Below, one piece after another: positions 20,700-32,643 of a stretch of DNA of 64,000 nt. The notes under the pieces are model-generated. The model was given only the letters and a program-made list of their open reading frames with translations. It was not told where the DNA came from and did no database searches. How positions within the stretch are numbered: the stretch's first letter is position 1; every line of letters starts with the position of its first letter. Origin of the DNA: Phorcus lineatus. Lineage: Eukaryota; Mollusca; Gastropoda; Trochida; Trochidae. The position numbers were made by a program, and so were the translations under genes. Where the stretch lies: the NCBI GenBank assembly GCA_921293015.1, contig OV121081.1, forward strand, positions 5,828,001 through 5,892,000. Reading direction: 5' to 3'.

Positions 20700-23600
20700 T
20701 CAAGGGTAATAATATGTTACATTCGGCCAAAATGAGTGTCGACCTAGTCTTCTAGATCTCTATATTGCCACCGTTGATCAACACCCAACTACCAAATAAC
20801 TAGAGGGAAAGGGGAATGATTTTATGTAACCTAGACTTTGTATCAACGTGAACTTTAAGAGTAATGGCCTCTTTTAAGTGGCCGGAATTTGTATGACTGA
20901 TATTCTGCATTGCCTCATGAATAGATAAATCGTTATGTATAAGGTCAAACTCAAAACTTATATATCCCTGAAAAGTTGTGTACAGGCGAAGGAAAAATCT
21001 CAGCGCTAATCTAGCACAAATGCAAAAAATCTTGTTTGTTGAGTAGTTTGCTGTCTTTATTTCCAGTGCCAAAGAGTCAAGCATCCTTCATATTTATAAC
21101 AGAGATAGGCTGCCTTTTTACTGTACTAAGATTTTAAAAAATGATGTCAAAGATAAGGAATCAAATTGATTATCAAGCAGAAAGAGCATGTCCAAATGTG
21201 TGTGAATAGCTATAAAACAAGAAAAACATCAAGAAAAAGTTTGCAAATACATTAAGATAAAGAGTTAAGAGGCAGGAAATTTCAAGAAGATATTCAATAT
21301 ACGCTTTGTTTTAGTATTTCAGCTACAATTGAGTAATTATGTTTTTACCTGGTAAAGTTTAAACTTATTTGATTTTTGATGTACGTTACTAATAAACTTA
21401 TAATATATTTGTTTACATATTTTTATGATGCCTTGGTCAAACACAAATGAAATAAAATTTGTCACTGAAAAACTTACCGTGATCAAAACAAAAACTCATA
21501 AAGTAATGCTTGATCAATATTCGAATATCTACCAGCTTGAGACATGATATCATGAAATGCGTAATGTCACATGATTAACTGCGAGAAACAATTTCAAGAT
21601 ACTAAAAAATATATAACAAGTTTGGAACTTTTATCAATATCATTATTCTATTTTATCAAAACATGCAGTAATCAATCGTTGTCTTAATAGATTACAAATT
21701 TCCTGTTAGTTTACATTTAAAAGCATGAAGTATTCAAAACCAAAATCATGTTCACATAATACGTCCTATACAAGGGGCAACCACCTTTTAGGTTTACCTA
21801 GTACAGTTTTGACTATCCACAACAATTAAATAGCGAATTTCAAAATATTATGAATAGTTTGTATTAAACGTTTGAAAAAGGACCTTTTATTCGTGTAATT
21901 CTGGTTAGGTAGACAGGACTCCTTCCTAATTGTCCTCAAACTAGTGCACTACAAACTTGTAAGCTATCATGTTTGCTGGTGTAACGTGAACTTTCATTGT
22001 GTCAGAACATAAAATATTTAGGCCTTTAATCCTTTTGCCGCTAACGACCTTTGGCACACACTGGTTGAAACATTTGATATAATATTCCCAGAATTTTTAA
22101 ATATGCTCCCATATTCTCATTCTTTATCTCCATTGACAAATGATGTCGAGATGATGATTTCCTCTTTCTCACAATCATGATTTATATTTAACAACATCAA
22201 TATTAAGTCCCTATGAGTCGTGAAATGTTCTTAAGTTCGTTTGGAGTGTGAGACAATAGTATCAGATCGTCTGGAGAAGAAGGAGAAATACATTTATATA
22301 GTTGATGATTCTATTACTGTGGTTAAATAGTTTAGTAAATTAGTAAACACTTGAACATTTCATTAACTATACCACCCAGACCTACTGATTTATTCGTCTT
22401 TAGTTCTTTTATAGCTTGTTAAACGTCTTCTTGACTTATTTTCTTATCTAATTCTTACGAACTGTGTTAACTTTCGAAAGGCAGTCCTTCTTCTATTGTA
22501 GAGAGTGTGAATTGTCCAAGCTCGATGAAACCTCTTAATGATGTTTGAGAAAATCCAACTGCTTTTTCGTTTGTTGCCTGAAGTTTTTTTCTCTACAAAT
22601 TTCTCCGTTTTTTCCCCAAAGATTTGTTTTATCTTCTTGATTTTTCTCTGGTGACGTTTCGTGCTTTTTCTAGTTATCAACAAAGTCTTCTATTTTCGTA
22701 TATGATCACTTAAAATGTTTCTGTACCATTGTATTCAGTCTGTAAAGTAATGCATTCACCAAGGAATGTTAAGGTAGTAAACGGAGGATCAATAAAATAA
22801 GCTGCTAATGAACAATATGTTCGCTGTTATAAATGGTTGGTTGCCTTGTTCATCTGGTGCGGAAATGTAAGATATTATAGTTTGGGGGATAAAATACCAG
22901 AAGGTGAGGGGCCCATCAACAATTTGTTGTCACGGATATCATTGACTGATTAATGTGACTATCGTTTTAAAATTATTATTCTTAATGACGATGACCTCCA
23001 TTACACAGACATATGTAGTGATGTGTGGACAGGGGCGGGGTGGATGGGCGTGGGGGATGGGGTGGGGGGTTGTACAGGGATATAACTAGTTGCAGGGTTA
23101 ATGCTTGTATACATATTTTGGACCAGCCCTAGTTTTATAATACCATGCAGAGATAACCTATTTCTTAATGTGGATGGCATTTCTCGTGCCTCTCAACAAC
23201 TCTGGTAAATTAATGATGTCATTATTTCGAAATTTTTTCTTCGGGTATGAACCAAAAGTGAACTGTCGGACAGAAAATACTGAAGTAGTTCTGAAAGGTA
23301 GACTGGAGCTGTGTCAATCCTGTAATTATATTGATTACAACCTCTACATTCATGCCATCACCTTACTCAGTACCTGATCTTGGTGAGGTGGTTTGGCTGT
23401 TTAAAAAACCTTAATAGGTTAGGCCAGCCGGAGCTTTCATGCTGCTGTTTAAGGCAACCATGGAGAGCAGATCGTAGGATAGACGTTAGTTTTTTTTATA
23501 TCTTTATCAAGCAAGTTGTCAAATTATGCCGGTGGAGAATATATGTGTATAGGTAAAGATATAGGGAAATACATTGACCAATGGAGTAATGGTAGTAAAC

Positions 23601-26100
23601 AGCTTATCGATCGCGATCAAGTATAAGAAAAAAGTTTGGTGTTTTATTGTTGTTTACTTGTGGATTGTTAGAAAGTAACAGCATAGGTCAGAGGATATCA
23701 TGGCAAAAGAGACCATTTGAAGACATTCATCAACGAACCATGTGAGGAATACCATGGATTGATTAGTGATTTCACGATTTTGATAATAATTTAAATTAGA
23801 TACTTAATGAAATTTAGTATGGGTAATTTAAAAATTGGGGGTAATATATTTCATTAATCACCAAGCAGCATTTAACTATTTCTTTTGAAACTAAATGATT
23901 ATCCATCTAGGCAGAAAATTATAACAGAAATTAGTCCCTGTTGGCATGTATTTTTTTCCTTTTGCATATCATTCCTTATTGTTGCTTTTGATTAAACTAA
24001 CTATTTGCAAGTAAGGAAACAGATGTTTACAAACAGCGCCACATATGTAATAAATTCTTAATCTATTTTCTAATTAAATTGATAAAGATCTTGTTTAAAT
24101 TGGTTTAATTCTTTTTACATTAACTTCCACTTCATTTGAAAAACACACTCATGTAACGTAAGAAACTTTTAGAAAGCAATTTTAAGATGTGAAACACTCT
24201 CTTTCCATTAAATTACTCGACGTCAATCTATCAAATAGAAAGTGTCTGTTAAATGCTTGAGAATAGAAATTGGATTATCTCTTGTGTACAAAAAATCGAA
24301 AACAGATCTGAGATTACTCGATTAAATTTTCTGACAGATAAATGTAACAAAACAAAACGACTCTAAATACGGACATATATCGTTGACAGACATACGGATT
24401 GTTTATTTCCTAAAAACGTGTTTTTAAAAGATGAAAATAATGTTTTTTTTGTCATAGATAAACATAGAACAAATGCTCATGACAATTTGAGAATAGGTCA
24501 TTTGTTTATTTTGAATGTGTGGTTTACTAAATGCTCATATAGCGAATATTTTTTTGACAGACTTTTTCACCTATTGAAATATTTTGGATGTGCCTATTGA
24601 AAAAAGGTTTGATCTGAGTACTTCAGATGAAAAATAGATCTTTCGAATACAGCTTTGGTACATAAATGAACATCCCCGATTACCTGCTTACCTGAAGTAT
24701 TTCGATACACCATGTCAGGAGTGTAGAATTCAATTTGTCAATGGTTTCCTCTCATTCAATTGTAATGTTGTTTCCTCATAAGTAAATTATTTCAGTTAAT
24801 AGAAAACACTCAGAAGTAACACTCTTGCCAAACTCATCTCCAATTGATTGATTAAATTAGTGTCATGGGAAAAAACGTTAAATGTAAATATAAAAATCCT
24901 AGATTGCCCGTAAACGGAATTGCAGAAAGTAAAAAGCAACGAAATCAATATGTGGCATACTTAGGCTAGAAGTTAAATACTCTCATAAAAAGTCACAAAA
25001 TATGTATTATCGAAATTCAGCATAAATGTTCAAAGACTAAATTGTATTTTGTCATCATCTTGGACATGTCTCTTATTTGTCATATCTATAAGGTAATGCT
25101 AACTCTGCTTACAGATAATTGTGACGCATGTTCTCAAATAGTTAGGTTTATCACTGGTGAGTGTTTATAAGTAGATAGGGTTCTCTGTAACGAAGTCATA
25201 AACTTTCATTTTCACATCAAAATCTAAGATCTTGCATTATTTACTTAAAAACTGTATACCCAAACTGTATACCTTTCGAAAAATAAGAGTGTTCAAATGA
25301 AAATGAAATGACTGAAGAAGAATCAATGACTGGATCTTATCATTTAGGTATATACTTATTTAACTTTTGATATTTTATCGATGAACAACTTGTCATCATC
25401 AATTGTCGTACTAAATCATCAGGTTTTAAGCAACAAAGCTTTCAAATTATTCTTGGAAAAACAAAATTACAAACTGAATGAATACAATAACATACAAAAA
25501 GTAATCAACCAACTCACTGGATGCCATTATGTCAAAATCGAAATAAAATGTTATTTGTAAGTTGTTTTAACCAGATTTGAAGTTAAGACTTGTTTAATGT
25601 CATCAGGTGGTAGAAGCCGATCTCATTTAATGATGAAATATAGTTATTTTTAACACACCTGACAAGGCTTAGTTAAAAAGAAAATTTCTATGATACTGCG
25701 AGGTAAAATAAAAAGGAAAAACCATCGTCATCTTTTTTTTGTCAAATGAAATATACTTGTAATAAATTGGTATTATTGTCACGATTTATCAACAATCTTT
25801 TAAGGTTGATGGCCAATGATATAAAATAAACTGATTATGAAACACGGCACTTTTTCACAACTCTGATCACATTTAATTAGGGAGGGCTGAGGCTTCTTCC
25901 TGTACTTGAATAACGTAATTTACTTCTAAACACTGTGCATTTAAATTAAATTTAAAGTGGCGTGTAGTTTTTAGTATTTGTAAAATGAGATTAATTAGGT
26001 TTGGAATATTCATTCTTTTTAAGAAAAATCATTCTAAATAATGGTTTGTAGATGAAAACACCCATTTGCTAAATGTGTCAATTTATTATGGTTTAATCAT
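20700..26100. repeat. tandem segmental duplication, unit B (approximate ends)
   Basis: Partner of unit A, in the same orientation and directly following. A shorter third match (the AAAGCAATTT block and what follows, near 26595-26770) aligns to 18668 and 24172, so the locus has duplicated more than once. ORFs here are short and not conserved between units, which argues against coding. Confidence 0.72.
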
Positions 26101-27540
26101 TTTTACTCACGATTCCAATTATGATTCACATTTGAATCTTCTTCTAATTAGTGAATCCAATACGAGAAATCATATCTCACAGAAGAATAGGATTGAAAGA
26201 AGCTAAAGACATTTAGTTGTAATGATCGAGTTATGCCTTAAGAGCAGATTTTAACTATGCTAATTATTTCATCATCCTTTAATGTCGAATGTTTTAGTTT
26301 CCATACACAAACAGAAGACATTAACTCATTTGCCTCTCATGCCTTGTATATGAAAAAAGTGGATGGTTGCCTGTTTAGCTGAGTAAAGAAATATTTATAA
26401 CCATAGCAGTACTTAATATCATTAATGTTTGAATATTACGTGGAATTAATTATGACCACAAATCATAAATGCATTTTTCACTTAACATAAACTTTACATT
26501 TTGAATAATGTTTTTGTTTATAATAATAAATTATTAATTGTTACATGTAGATGTATGTATGTGTATTTGAATACTTTTTTTGTTAAAAATATTCAAAGCA
26601 ATTTCATTATTAAACTCTCCCATTTACATTGAATGCCAATCACTCTTGAAGGAGTCAGTTAGGTAATTGAGGAAAAGCGATATTGAGGAAAAGCGATTGA
26701 ATTGGATAGCAACTCTAGAAAAAGGCCTTCAAATAAATGTTCAATTACTGGTCACCAGTTTTCTGACACATCAATTCTAGTGAATCTGAATTTTAAGAAA
26801 ATGGTTTTAAACACGTGAATATTCTTTTTGGTATTTGTTACGAAATTAGCAAAGCTTTGAGATTTATACTGGACATGTGACCATTGCTGTAGAAAGTTAA
26901 TTAATAGATGTTGTTCAAATTGGTCACATATATGTATATAGAGGGTTAAAGCATGAATATATTAGACAAATAGTGCTTCATATTCTTTTTCCAACCCTTA
27001 AAAGAAAAACAATAAAGCAGCAATATAATGAAAATTGAAATGAAATTCCTGTTTTGACAGGGTTTTCCCGCGCTCGCCGATCCCATCTCGCAATGGTTGA
27101 GTGCGCCCTGAAAGTAAAGTTTCAGAATTGAAATGATATGATGTAGATTTATAAGATTAGCCTTGTAAGGCCTTGTAAATCAAACAAACACTTTGTGTAA
27201 TTAATATTCAAAGCACCAGTCTAACCTCTCTGATAGTCAATTCTTTAAAGTGTACATTTATCGTTATATGTTATCAATAAAGTTTGATACATGACAACAA
27301 ACCTCATTGGTAACTTTTCAGCATTGCTTGACATGTACAAATTTCCTTCTCAAAATATAGAAATAATTATGTCTCAAACAGATATTTGAAATTATTTTAC
27401 TCGCATTAAAATTAAAAAAAACATGTTAAGAAAATACGATGCCGAAGGTTATGGCTGGCATCTCAGAAAGTGTGCAGAACAGACATATGTGTTATAAATC
27501 AAAATTAAAGACAAACTAATTGATCTGAATCTTTTCTTGG
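26100..27540. other. AT-rich stretch with a partial third copy of the 5.5-kb duplication
   Basis: Matches to units A and B are visible around 26595-26770. Otherwise there is no gene, RNA or element that I can name. A tandem pair GAGGAAAAGCGAT lies at 26669-26697. Confidence 0.4.
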
Positions 27541-27552
27541 GAAGTAGCTTAA

Positions 27553-28310
27553 TGAAACAGCTAAACAAATGTAATTGATTCACACTCTATGCACACTGTA
27601 CTTTTCACACCACTATCTATTTGAAATCATGAAACCATCTATCATCCAGTTTGAAATACTTTAGATTAAAAACATTGGCTAGAAACATTAAAAGCAGAAT
27701 GATAATCAATTGAGTTTTGTATTGTGCCTGTCTCCAATACATAAATTTTAAAGTACTGCCCAATAATCTCAAATTTGATTCTGACTTCGAAACGCCAATG
27801 TGATAATTATTTCTAATTGGTTAAAGCATCATATACTATTGACAATTTTTGTTTATAAAAAAATAATTTCTCTGTCAAAAATACCTTTTTAAATTTGAAA
27901 CTTTGGTTACTACTAACACTTTGATCTGAACTTTTCGTGTGTGGGATCAGTTTTGTAATCTGCACTTAAATGTCCAAGTCAGCATTGGAAAGTAATTACC
28001 AATATTCATGGCAGTTTGCTTTTCTGAAGCTAGCAAAATACATGTAAAATGTAATGCATTGAAACCTGTTTTTATCTTAATGCAGATTTAAATGTTTGAG
28101 TTTTTGATGAATAATTCATCATGGTATTAGACCAACGAGATGTATGGTGTAGGAGGAGGCAATCCTGTCTGGACATCGACAGTCAGCTTCCTTTCCTTAA
28201 CCACATGAAGCAAATTAAATTTCCAGCTCTCAGTTGTTCGAATAGCTGCATTTCAGTAGACCTGATTACTTAAATTTAGCTTAATTGTTTACAAGGACAT
28301 GTTGTCATGC
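27553..28310. repeat. recurrent ~700-bp module, copy M1
   Basis: It begins GAAACAGCTAAACAAATGTA, then ATTGATTCACACTC. Later it has CCTGTCTGGACATCGACAGT at 28164, TTCCTTAACCACATGAAGC and CCAGCTCTCAG, and ends near AAGGACATG. Blocks in the same order occur at 36319-37010 (M2) and about 49713-50460 (M6). The second half alone occurs at 37910-38095 (M3), 46860-47040 (M4) and 47060-47240 (M5). No open frame is conserved among copies. A TATA-like GATATATAAAAAG lies just beyond M1 at 28327. Confidence 0.7.
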
Positions 28311-28486
28311 ACTTCAATAATGGGGGATATATAAAAAGCCCATCTTCCATATTGAAGTTGATTCAAAATTCAAAGGATCGTAACAACTGGTTGAAAGTTA
28401 AATTTTGTCAATCGAATGTATTAAGAAGATTCATCTTGCACTGACAAGATGTTATTATTATCTCTTAAGAGATCACGTAGCCCCAT

Positions 28487-28642
28487 ATCTGCTACATCAG
28501 CGTTTTTGTATCCGCGCACCAGAAGATCTGCTACATCAGCGTTTTTGTAACCGCGCACCAGAGGATCTGCTACATCAGCGTTTTTGTATCCGCGCACCGG
28601 AGGATCTGCTACATCAGCGTTATTGTATCCGCACATCTTCGG
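28487..28642. repeat. 39-bp minisatellite, four copies
   Basis: Units start at 28487, 28526, 28565 and 28604 with ATCTGCTACATCAGCGTTTT, followed by TGTATCCGCGCACC. As 39 is a multiple of three, both strands stay open through the array (DLLHQRFCIRAPE on plus, ADVADPLVRGYKN on minus). That explains the ORFs seen here; nothing else supports a protein. Confidence 0.95.
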
Positions 28643-28805
28643 CTATTTAGGGTATTAGGTTCCGATACTCTTCCCTATTGACCCTTAAAATGTTTTACAG
28701 GAATATTTGTTCTCAAAGTATTCACCCTTGAGTCATGTATTATCAAACACCCAATGAAACGGTTTCATACCACAAGATGGCAGTATGTTTTTTTGTTGTT
28801 TTTTA

Positions 28806-28829
28806 GGGGGGGGGGGGGGGGGGGGGGGG
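28806..28829 (+). repeat. run of 24 G
   Basis: An uninterrupted G24 tract. It could form a quadruplex or stall polymerases, and its length is likely polymorphic or mis-assembled. It follows a T-rich stretch. Confidence 0.95.
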
Positions 28830-31800
28830 CATTGCGAGATGAGAAAACGTCCATAATTCTGAAGATAGCGGTAATTTACTTAGAAATGCATCTGATATTG
28901 AATCTTTATGTTTAATCTCAAAATTCCATTTATTTTCTCGGTCAATTGATTATTTCTTCCTCAATGAGATCATAGATCAATGATGTTTCTTGTAATCAGC
29001 ACAAATTTATAAACATAAAATCGCTATGCAGAAAAGTGTAATAAACTAGATAACATATCGAAAGTTCTGTCATATCTTTAAAGAGTTTAGTGCGACGGGT
29101 TAAATCAACATTATAAATATTTAATTTTAATTTCCTATTAAAAATCAACATAAACTATGGTATCGTAGTTATTACCTACATTTTACATGCTAATTGCAAG
29201 AGCATCGGAACATCCTGCCCTGGGTACCCGAGGTCGGTATCCGCGTAGCTCCTACCACACTCAGACATTTATCTGATTACTCGGATGTCATTCTAGTTTA
29301 TCTAAGTTCTGATATAAAATCACATCGGTCCGTATTGAATTACAAAGATCATTATATCATAACACGGTTGTACAACACATTATGAAGCTGATTCAATTGT
29401 CCTCTTGTAAGCAACTAAGTCACAATACTCCAACAGACAATCTCTGATGATGGTCGTAATGAACAATTGTCAAACGGCCAGTATCACTATCAAGTCGATG
29501 TAATATCGGCGACTGTTTGGGCCTGATGTGGCACTCTTAATTATCAAAGCAATTTCTACTATAACTTTTAATGATTATTTTTCTGCATCTAGAGATTAAG
29601 TGCAATTTTTAACTTTTTAAATTATTTTCTTCGTCATTCAATATAGAGCTGATAACGATTTTTAAATGTAAAATGAAGTTAAGCTATTGAAGTGAGAAAA
29701 AGCTAATGAATGTGTCAGTCAGATATAAGAAAAAAGTTTATAACTTTTCACAGAAAACTAATTTTTTTTGAGACAGTCTCCACTCAAACGAATTAATATG
29801 CATTTTATGAGAAACAATACTACAGAATGTCAAGATAAGTGAGGCGTCAACATATCTTTAGATAATGTCTACTGCGTTCAATAGCGGAAAGAGACATCAT
29901 AAATTATTTCATGTTTAATTGATTTGAAAGTGTAGAAGACGTTTTATTTACACTTTAAAAGCTTTTCGAGTTACAACACTTCAACAACCTAATTTTCAGA
30001 AATACATCTTGGTATTGCAGTGACATTTGTGAACTTTGCCAAGGAAAATACTTTTTATTGCTGTTTATAAAATGTTATGATCTTTGATGAAAGAATCGGC
30101 ACATTAAAGAGATACGCTAACTTTTAATATGATATCTTTTGCATTTAAAAGTGCACAGTAAGAATATTTTATGCACTTAGGAATATATAAAATTGCTATT
30201 GATTAATCATTTTCTATTCTGTTTTTTTTTATAAAAGACATTGTGTTCTGACTCACTGCCCGAATAAGAATAAGTTTAGCCTCTATATAACTTCTCTTAA
30301 CAGATATATCTGATGAAGAGATATGTTCAAAGCATTACGTATGATGTCGATATGACCAACACAGGTCTGTAGCGTCCTCTAGAATCAAAACTTTTCACAA
30401 ACATTAGCATCTGAAAACAATATTCATTCATTGTTCATTATTTAAGATCATTATACTGTTTCCTAAATCTAACAAATCAAACATTGTTCATTCATTGTAT
30501 TAAGGATGCATACAAGAGTTATATGGAAACCTTCTTGGTCCAAACAGAGAGAAATTTCTTATGTACTATAAGGTTCATCTATGAAAGTGATGAGAACTCT
30601 CCGTCTCCTGATGGCACAATCCTTGGGACCCCATTTAAGGAACGAACGAGATCCTGTGAAAGATGTATATGCTGCAATGAGAGACTCGATAGGGTAATTA
30701 GGGATGCACAGTGCAAATACACTTTATAACCTGAAAGCATTACTAGGAAATATACAACGAACAAAGTAGAGTCTATGGGTTTAAAAACGTATCAGAATTT
30801 TACAAAATTGTCTATATGGTTTCTTGGAATTGTTCTCGGAAGTTAAGTAAAACTGACATTATTGAGTTTGCCTGTGCACGATTACCATGTCTATACCGAT
30901 ACATTGCTGTTATAATTTTGGGCTACCTAGAATCCCCCACCGTCCTTACCTCTCGTGATAGAACTTACCTTCTGATCTACATTCGATAACTTTCTCTTAC
31001 CAGACATGGGCAGTCCCCATTTTTTTTATCGAAGCGAGAGTTTTTAGTTGACGTTATTGACTTTTAACGTGAATGTTGTCAGGTTGTCTGTTTGGGAAAT
31101 TTTAGCCCATGGGTACAAATGGATGATAATTAATTCGAACTAAACCCCACAATATCATTGTTTCTTGTGGTTTGTTTTATTGTCCAGGGATTGTTACAGT
31201 CATAATTTCAAGAATTTTATTAGATGATTTTTCGGGAGGGTAAGGGGTTAACGTGATTTACTAATGTAAGCATAGTTTTATCTTAACTCACGAACATTCC
31301 GGCCAGGGATGTGAATTTCCGGGCCTTCGAAGGTCACCAAAGAAAGATGTATGAAAATATGTTCACTTCAAGGTAAGCTCCAATTTTATAATGTATATTA
31401 AACATCATCTAAATAAATATATTAGTGTACAAATTTAGTTCCATTTACAATGGAAGTAATAAAATCTTACTTACCGGTTTTCATCGCAATCCTGTCATGT
31501 TTTGTTAACTTAAGTATGTTTAAGAATTTATAATAAACATGTGAAGTACCATTTCATGGTGTTATGAAAATTAAAATTAAAATAACCTTCAGTCGTTTAA
31601 ACAGTCTGACTACAGCACTGACTACTATCTCCAGCATCATAGAACTAAAATTTAAAAAAAATAACATAAACAAAAAACATATCCTTTTCTGGCAGTAGAT
31701 TTCCCCCAGTTTACTTCTTCCCTATTTGGAAAGATTCGTCACGTAAGGTAAATAAATGACCAATCAGCGACCAGATATGTCATTGAGATTGACATATTTA

Positions 31801-32100
31801 GTATTCAAAATACTTATTAACCCCCAACTCCTATTTTTCCCACACGCCTTTGTTATATGCTTCGACTCATTTGACACCAAAATGGTTGCACCTATTAGCT
31901 TATCCAATTAAGATTCTATGAATCATGAAATGAACTCATCTTACCCTCTCATTAATTTCAAGTCAGCATTCATATCATGTTCATCTTTTCTGCTGTCGCG
32001 TGCTTCTACTTCAATATAAAGCGCCCTCGGTGCGTGAACAGCCTTCAGCGCGTGCTCATATATAGATGTCCCACAATCATTCTAGAGGTGCTCCAAAATT
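28830..32100. other. gene-free AT-rich stretch
   Basis: No domain, repeat array or mobile element was recognised. A locally GC-richer part at about 30560-30720 has overlapping ORFs of 61-81 codons on both strands. Neither shows a known motif. Confidence 0.4.
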
Positions 32101-32127
32101 TGTACTGATGAATGATGACTAAACAAG

Positions 32128-32200
32128 TATTAAAAATTCATTTTACAAACAGGTTGAACGTTTAAGATCTTAACATACTTATGCAGAGCGTGTTTGCGTT
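32128..32200. repeat. 73-bp direct repeat, left copy
   Basis: It matches 32512-32584 with two mismatches (ACAAACAGGTTGAACGTTTA and AGATCTTAACATACTTATGC in both). The 311 bp between the copies end with the 94-bp palindromic-element unit. Confidence 0.95.
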
Positions 32201-32416
32201 CTTGTTTTATTAGTTATGTTAAGAATTTGTAAGTGAAACTTTTGTTTTTAGTCAAGTGAAAATATAATAACAGATTCAAGGTGAATTCAAATCATAATGC
32301 ATTAATTTATACATTACATCGTTCAACCTGAAGAGTAAATCAAAACATAATAAGGATAAACGTTATATGCTTTCATGCAAGGTGAAGAAGGTCTCACATG
32401 AAGTAAAAAGATATAT

Positions 32417-32510
32417 GAAAATAAAATACTTCAGACGACACTTGCTGTAGATATCATTTTAATGATGACTGGATGCGTCGCATTTCGACTTGATAACAAG
32501 TCTTTTCAAC
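32417..32510. mobile_element. solo 94-bp unit of the palindromic element
   Basis: It is nearly identical to 9795-9888 from GAAAATAAAATACTTCAGAC to AAGTCTTTTCAAC. Together with 32201-32416 it forms an insert between two 73-bp direct repeats. Confidence 0.9.
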
Positions 32511-32511
32511 A

Positions 32512-32584
32512 TATCAAAAATTCATTTTACAAACAGGTTGAACGTTTAAGATCTTAACATACTTATGCAGAGCGTGTTTGTGTT
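32512..32584. repeat. 73-bp direct repeat, right copy
   Basis: Partner of 32128-32200. It begins directly after the terminal TCTTTTCAAC of the 94-bp unit and is followed by (AT)25. Confidence 0.95.
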
Positions 32585-32585
32585 T

Positions 32586-32587
<2 letters not shown>

Positions 32588-32637
<50 letters not shown>
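32588..32637. repeat. (AT)25 microsatellite
   Basis: Fifty bases of alternating A and T, the same length as the run beside the other copy of the element at 9745-9794. Confidence 0.97.

Positions 32638-32639
<2 letters not shown>

Positions 32640-32643
<4 letters not shown>

Larger units (their letters stand above)
15000..20700. repeat. tandem segmental duplication, unit A (approximate ends)
   Basis: Diverged but collinear matches join this unit to unit B. Examples: 15145 and 20993 (CTAATCTAGNACAAAT), 15345 and 21270 (GAGGCAGGA), 16730 and 22519 (AGCTCGATGAA), 17531 and 23281 (GAAGTAGTTCTGA), 18380 and 23890 (CTAAATGATTAT), 18528 and 24035 (ACAGCGCCACA), 18680 and 24190 (GTGAAACAC), 20005 and 25230 (AAAACTGTATA). 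The offset slides from about 5.85 to 5.2 kb through indels. No gene was found in either unit. The end coordinates are estimates. Confidence 0.75.

Noticed and set aside
28405-28650. Overlapping ORFs on both strands
   Set aside because: Produced by the 39-bp minisatellite, whose length is a multiple of three.
30484-30764. Overlapping ORFs in a GC-richer patch
   Set aside because: Both strands are open and neither has a known motif; no exon signals fit consistently.
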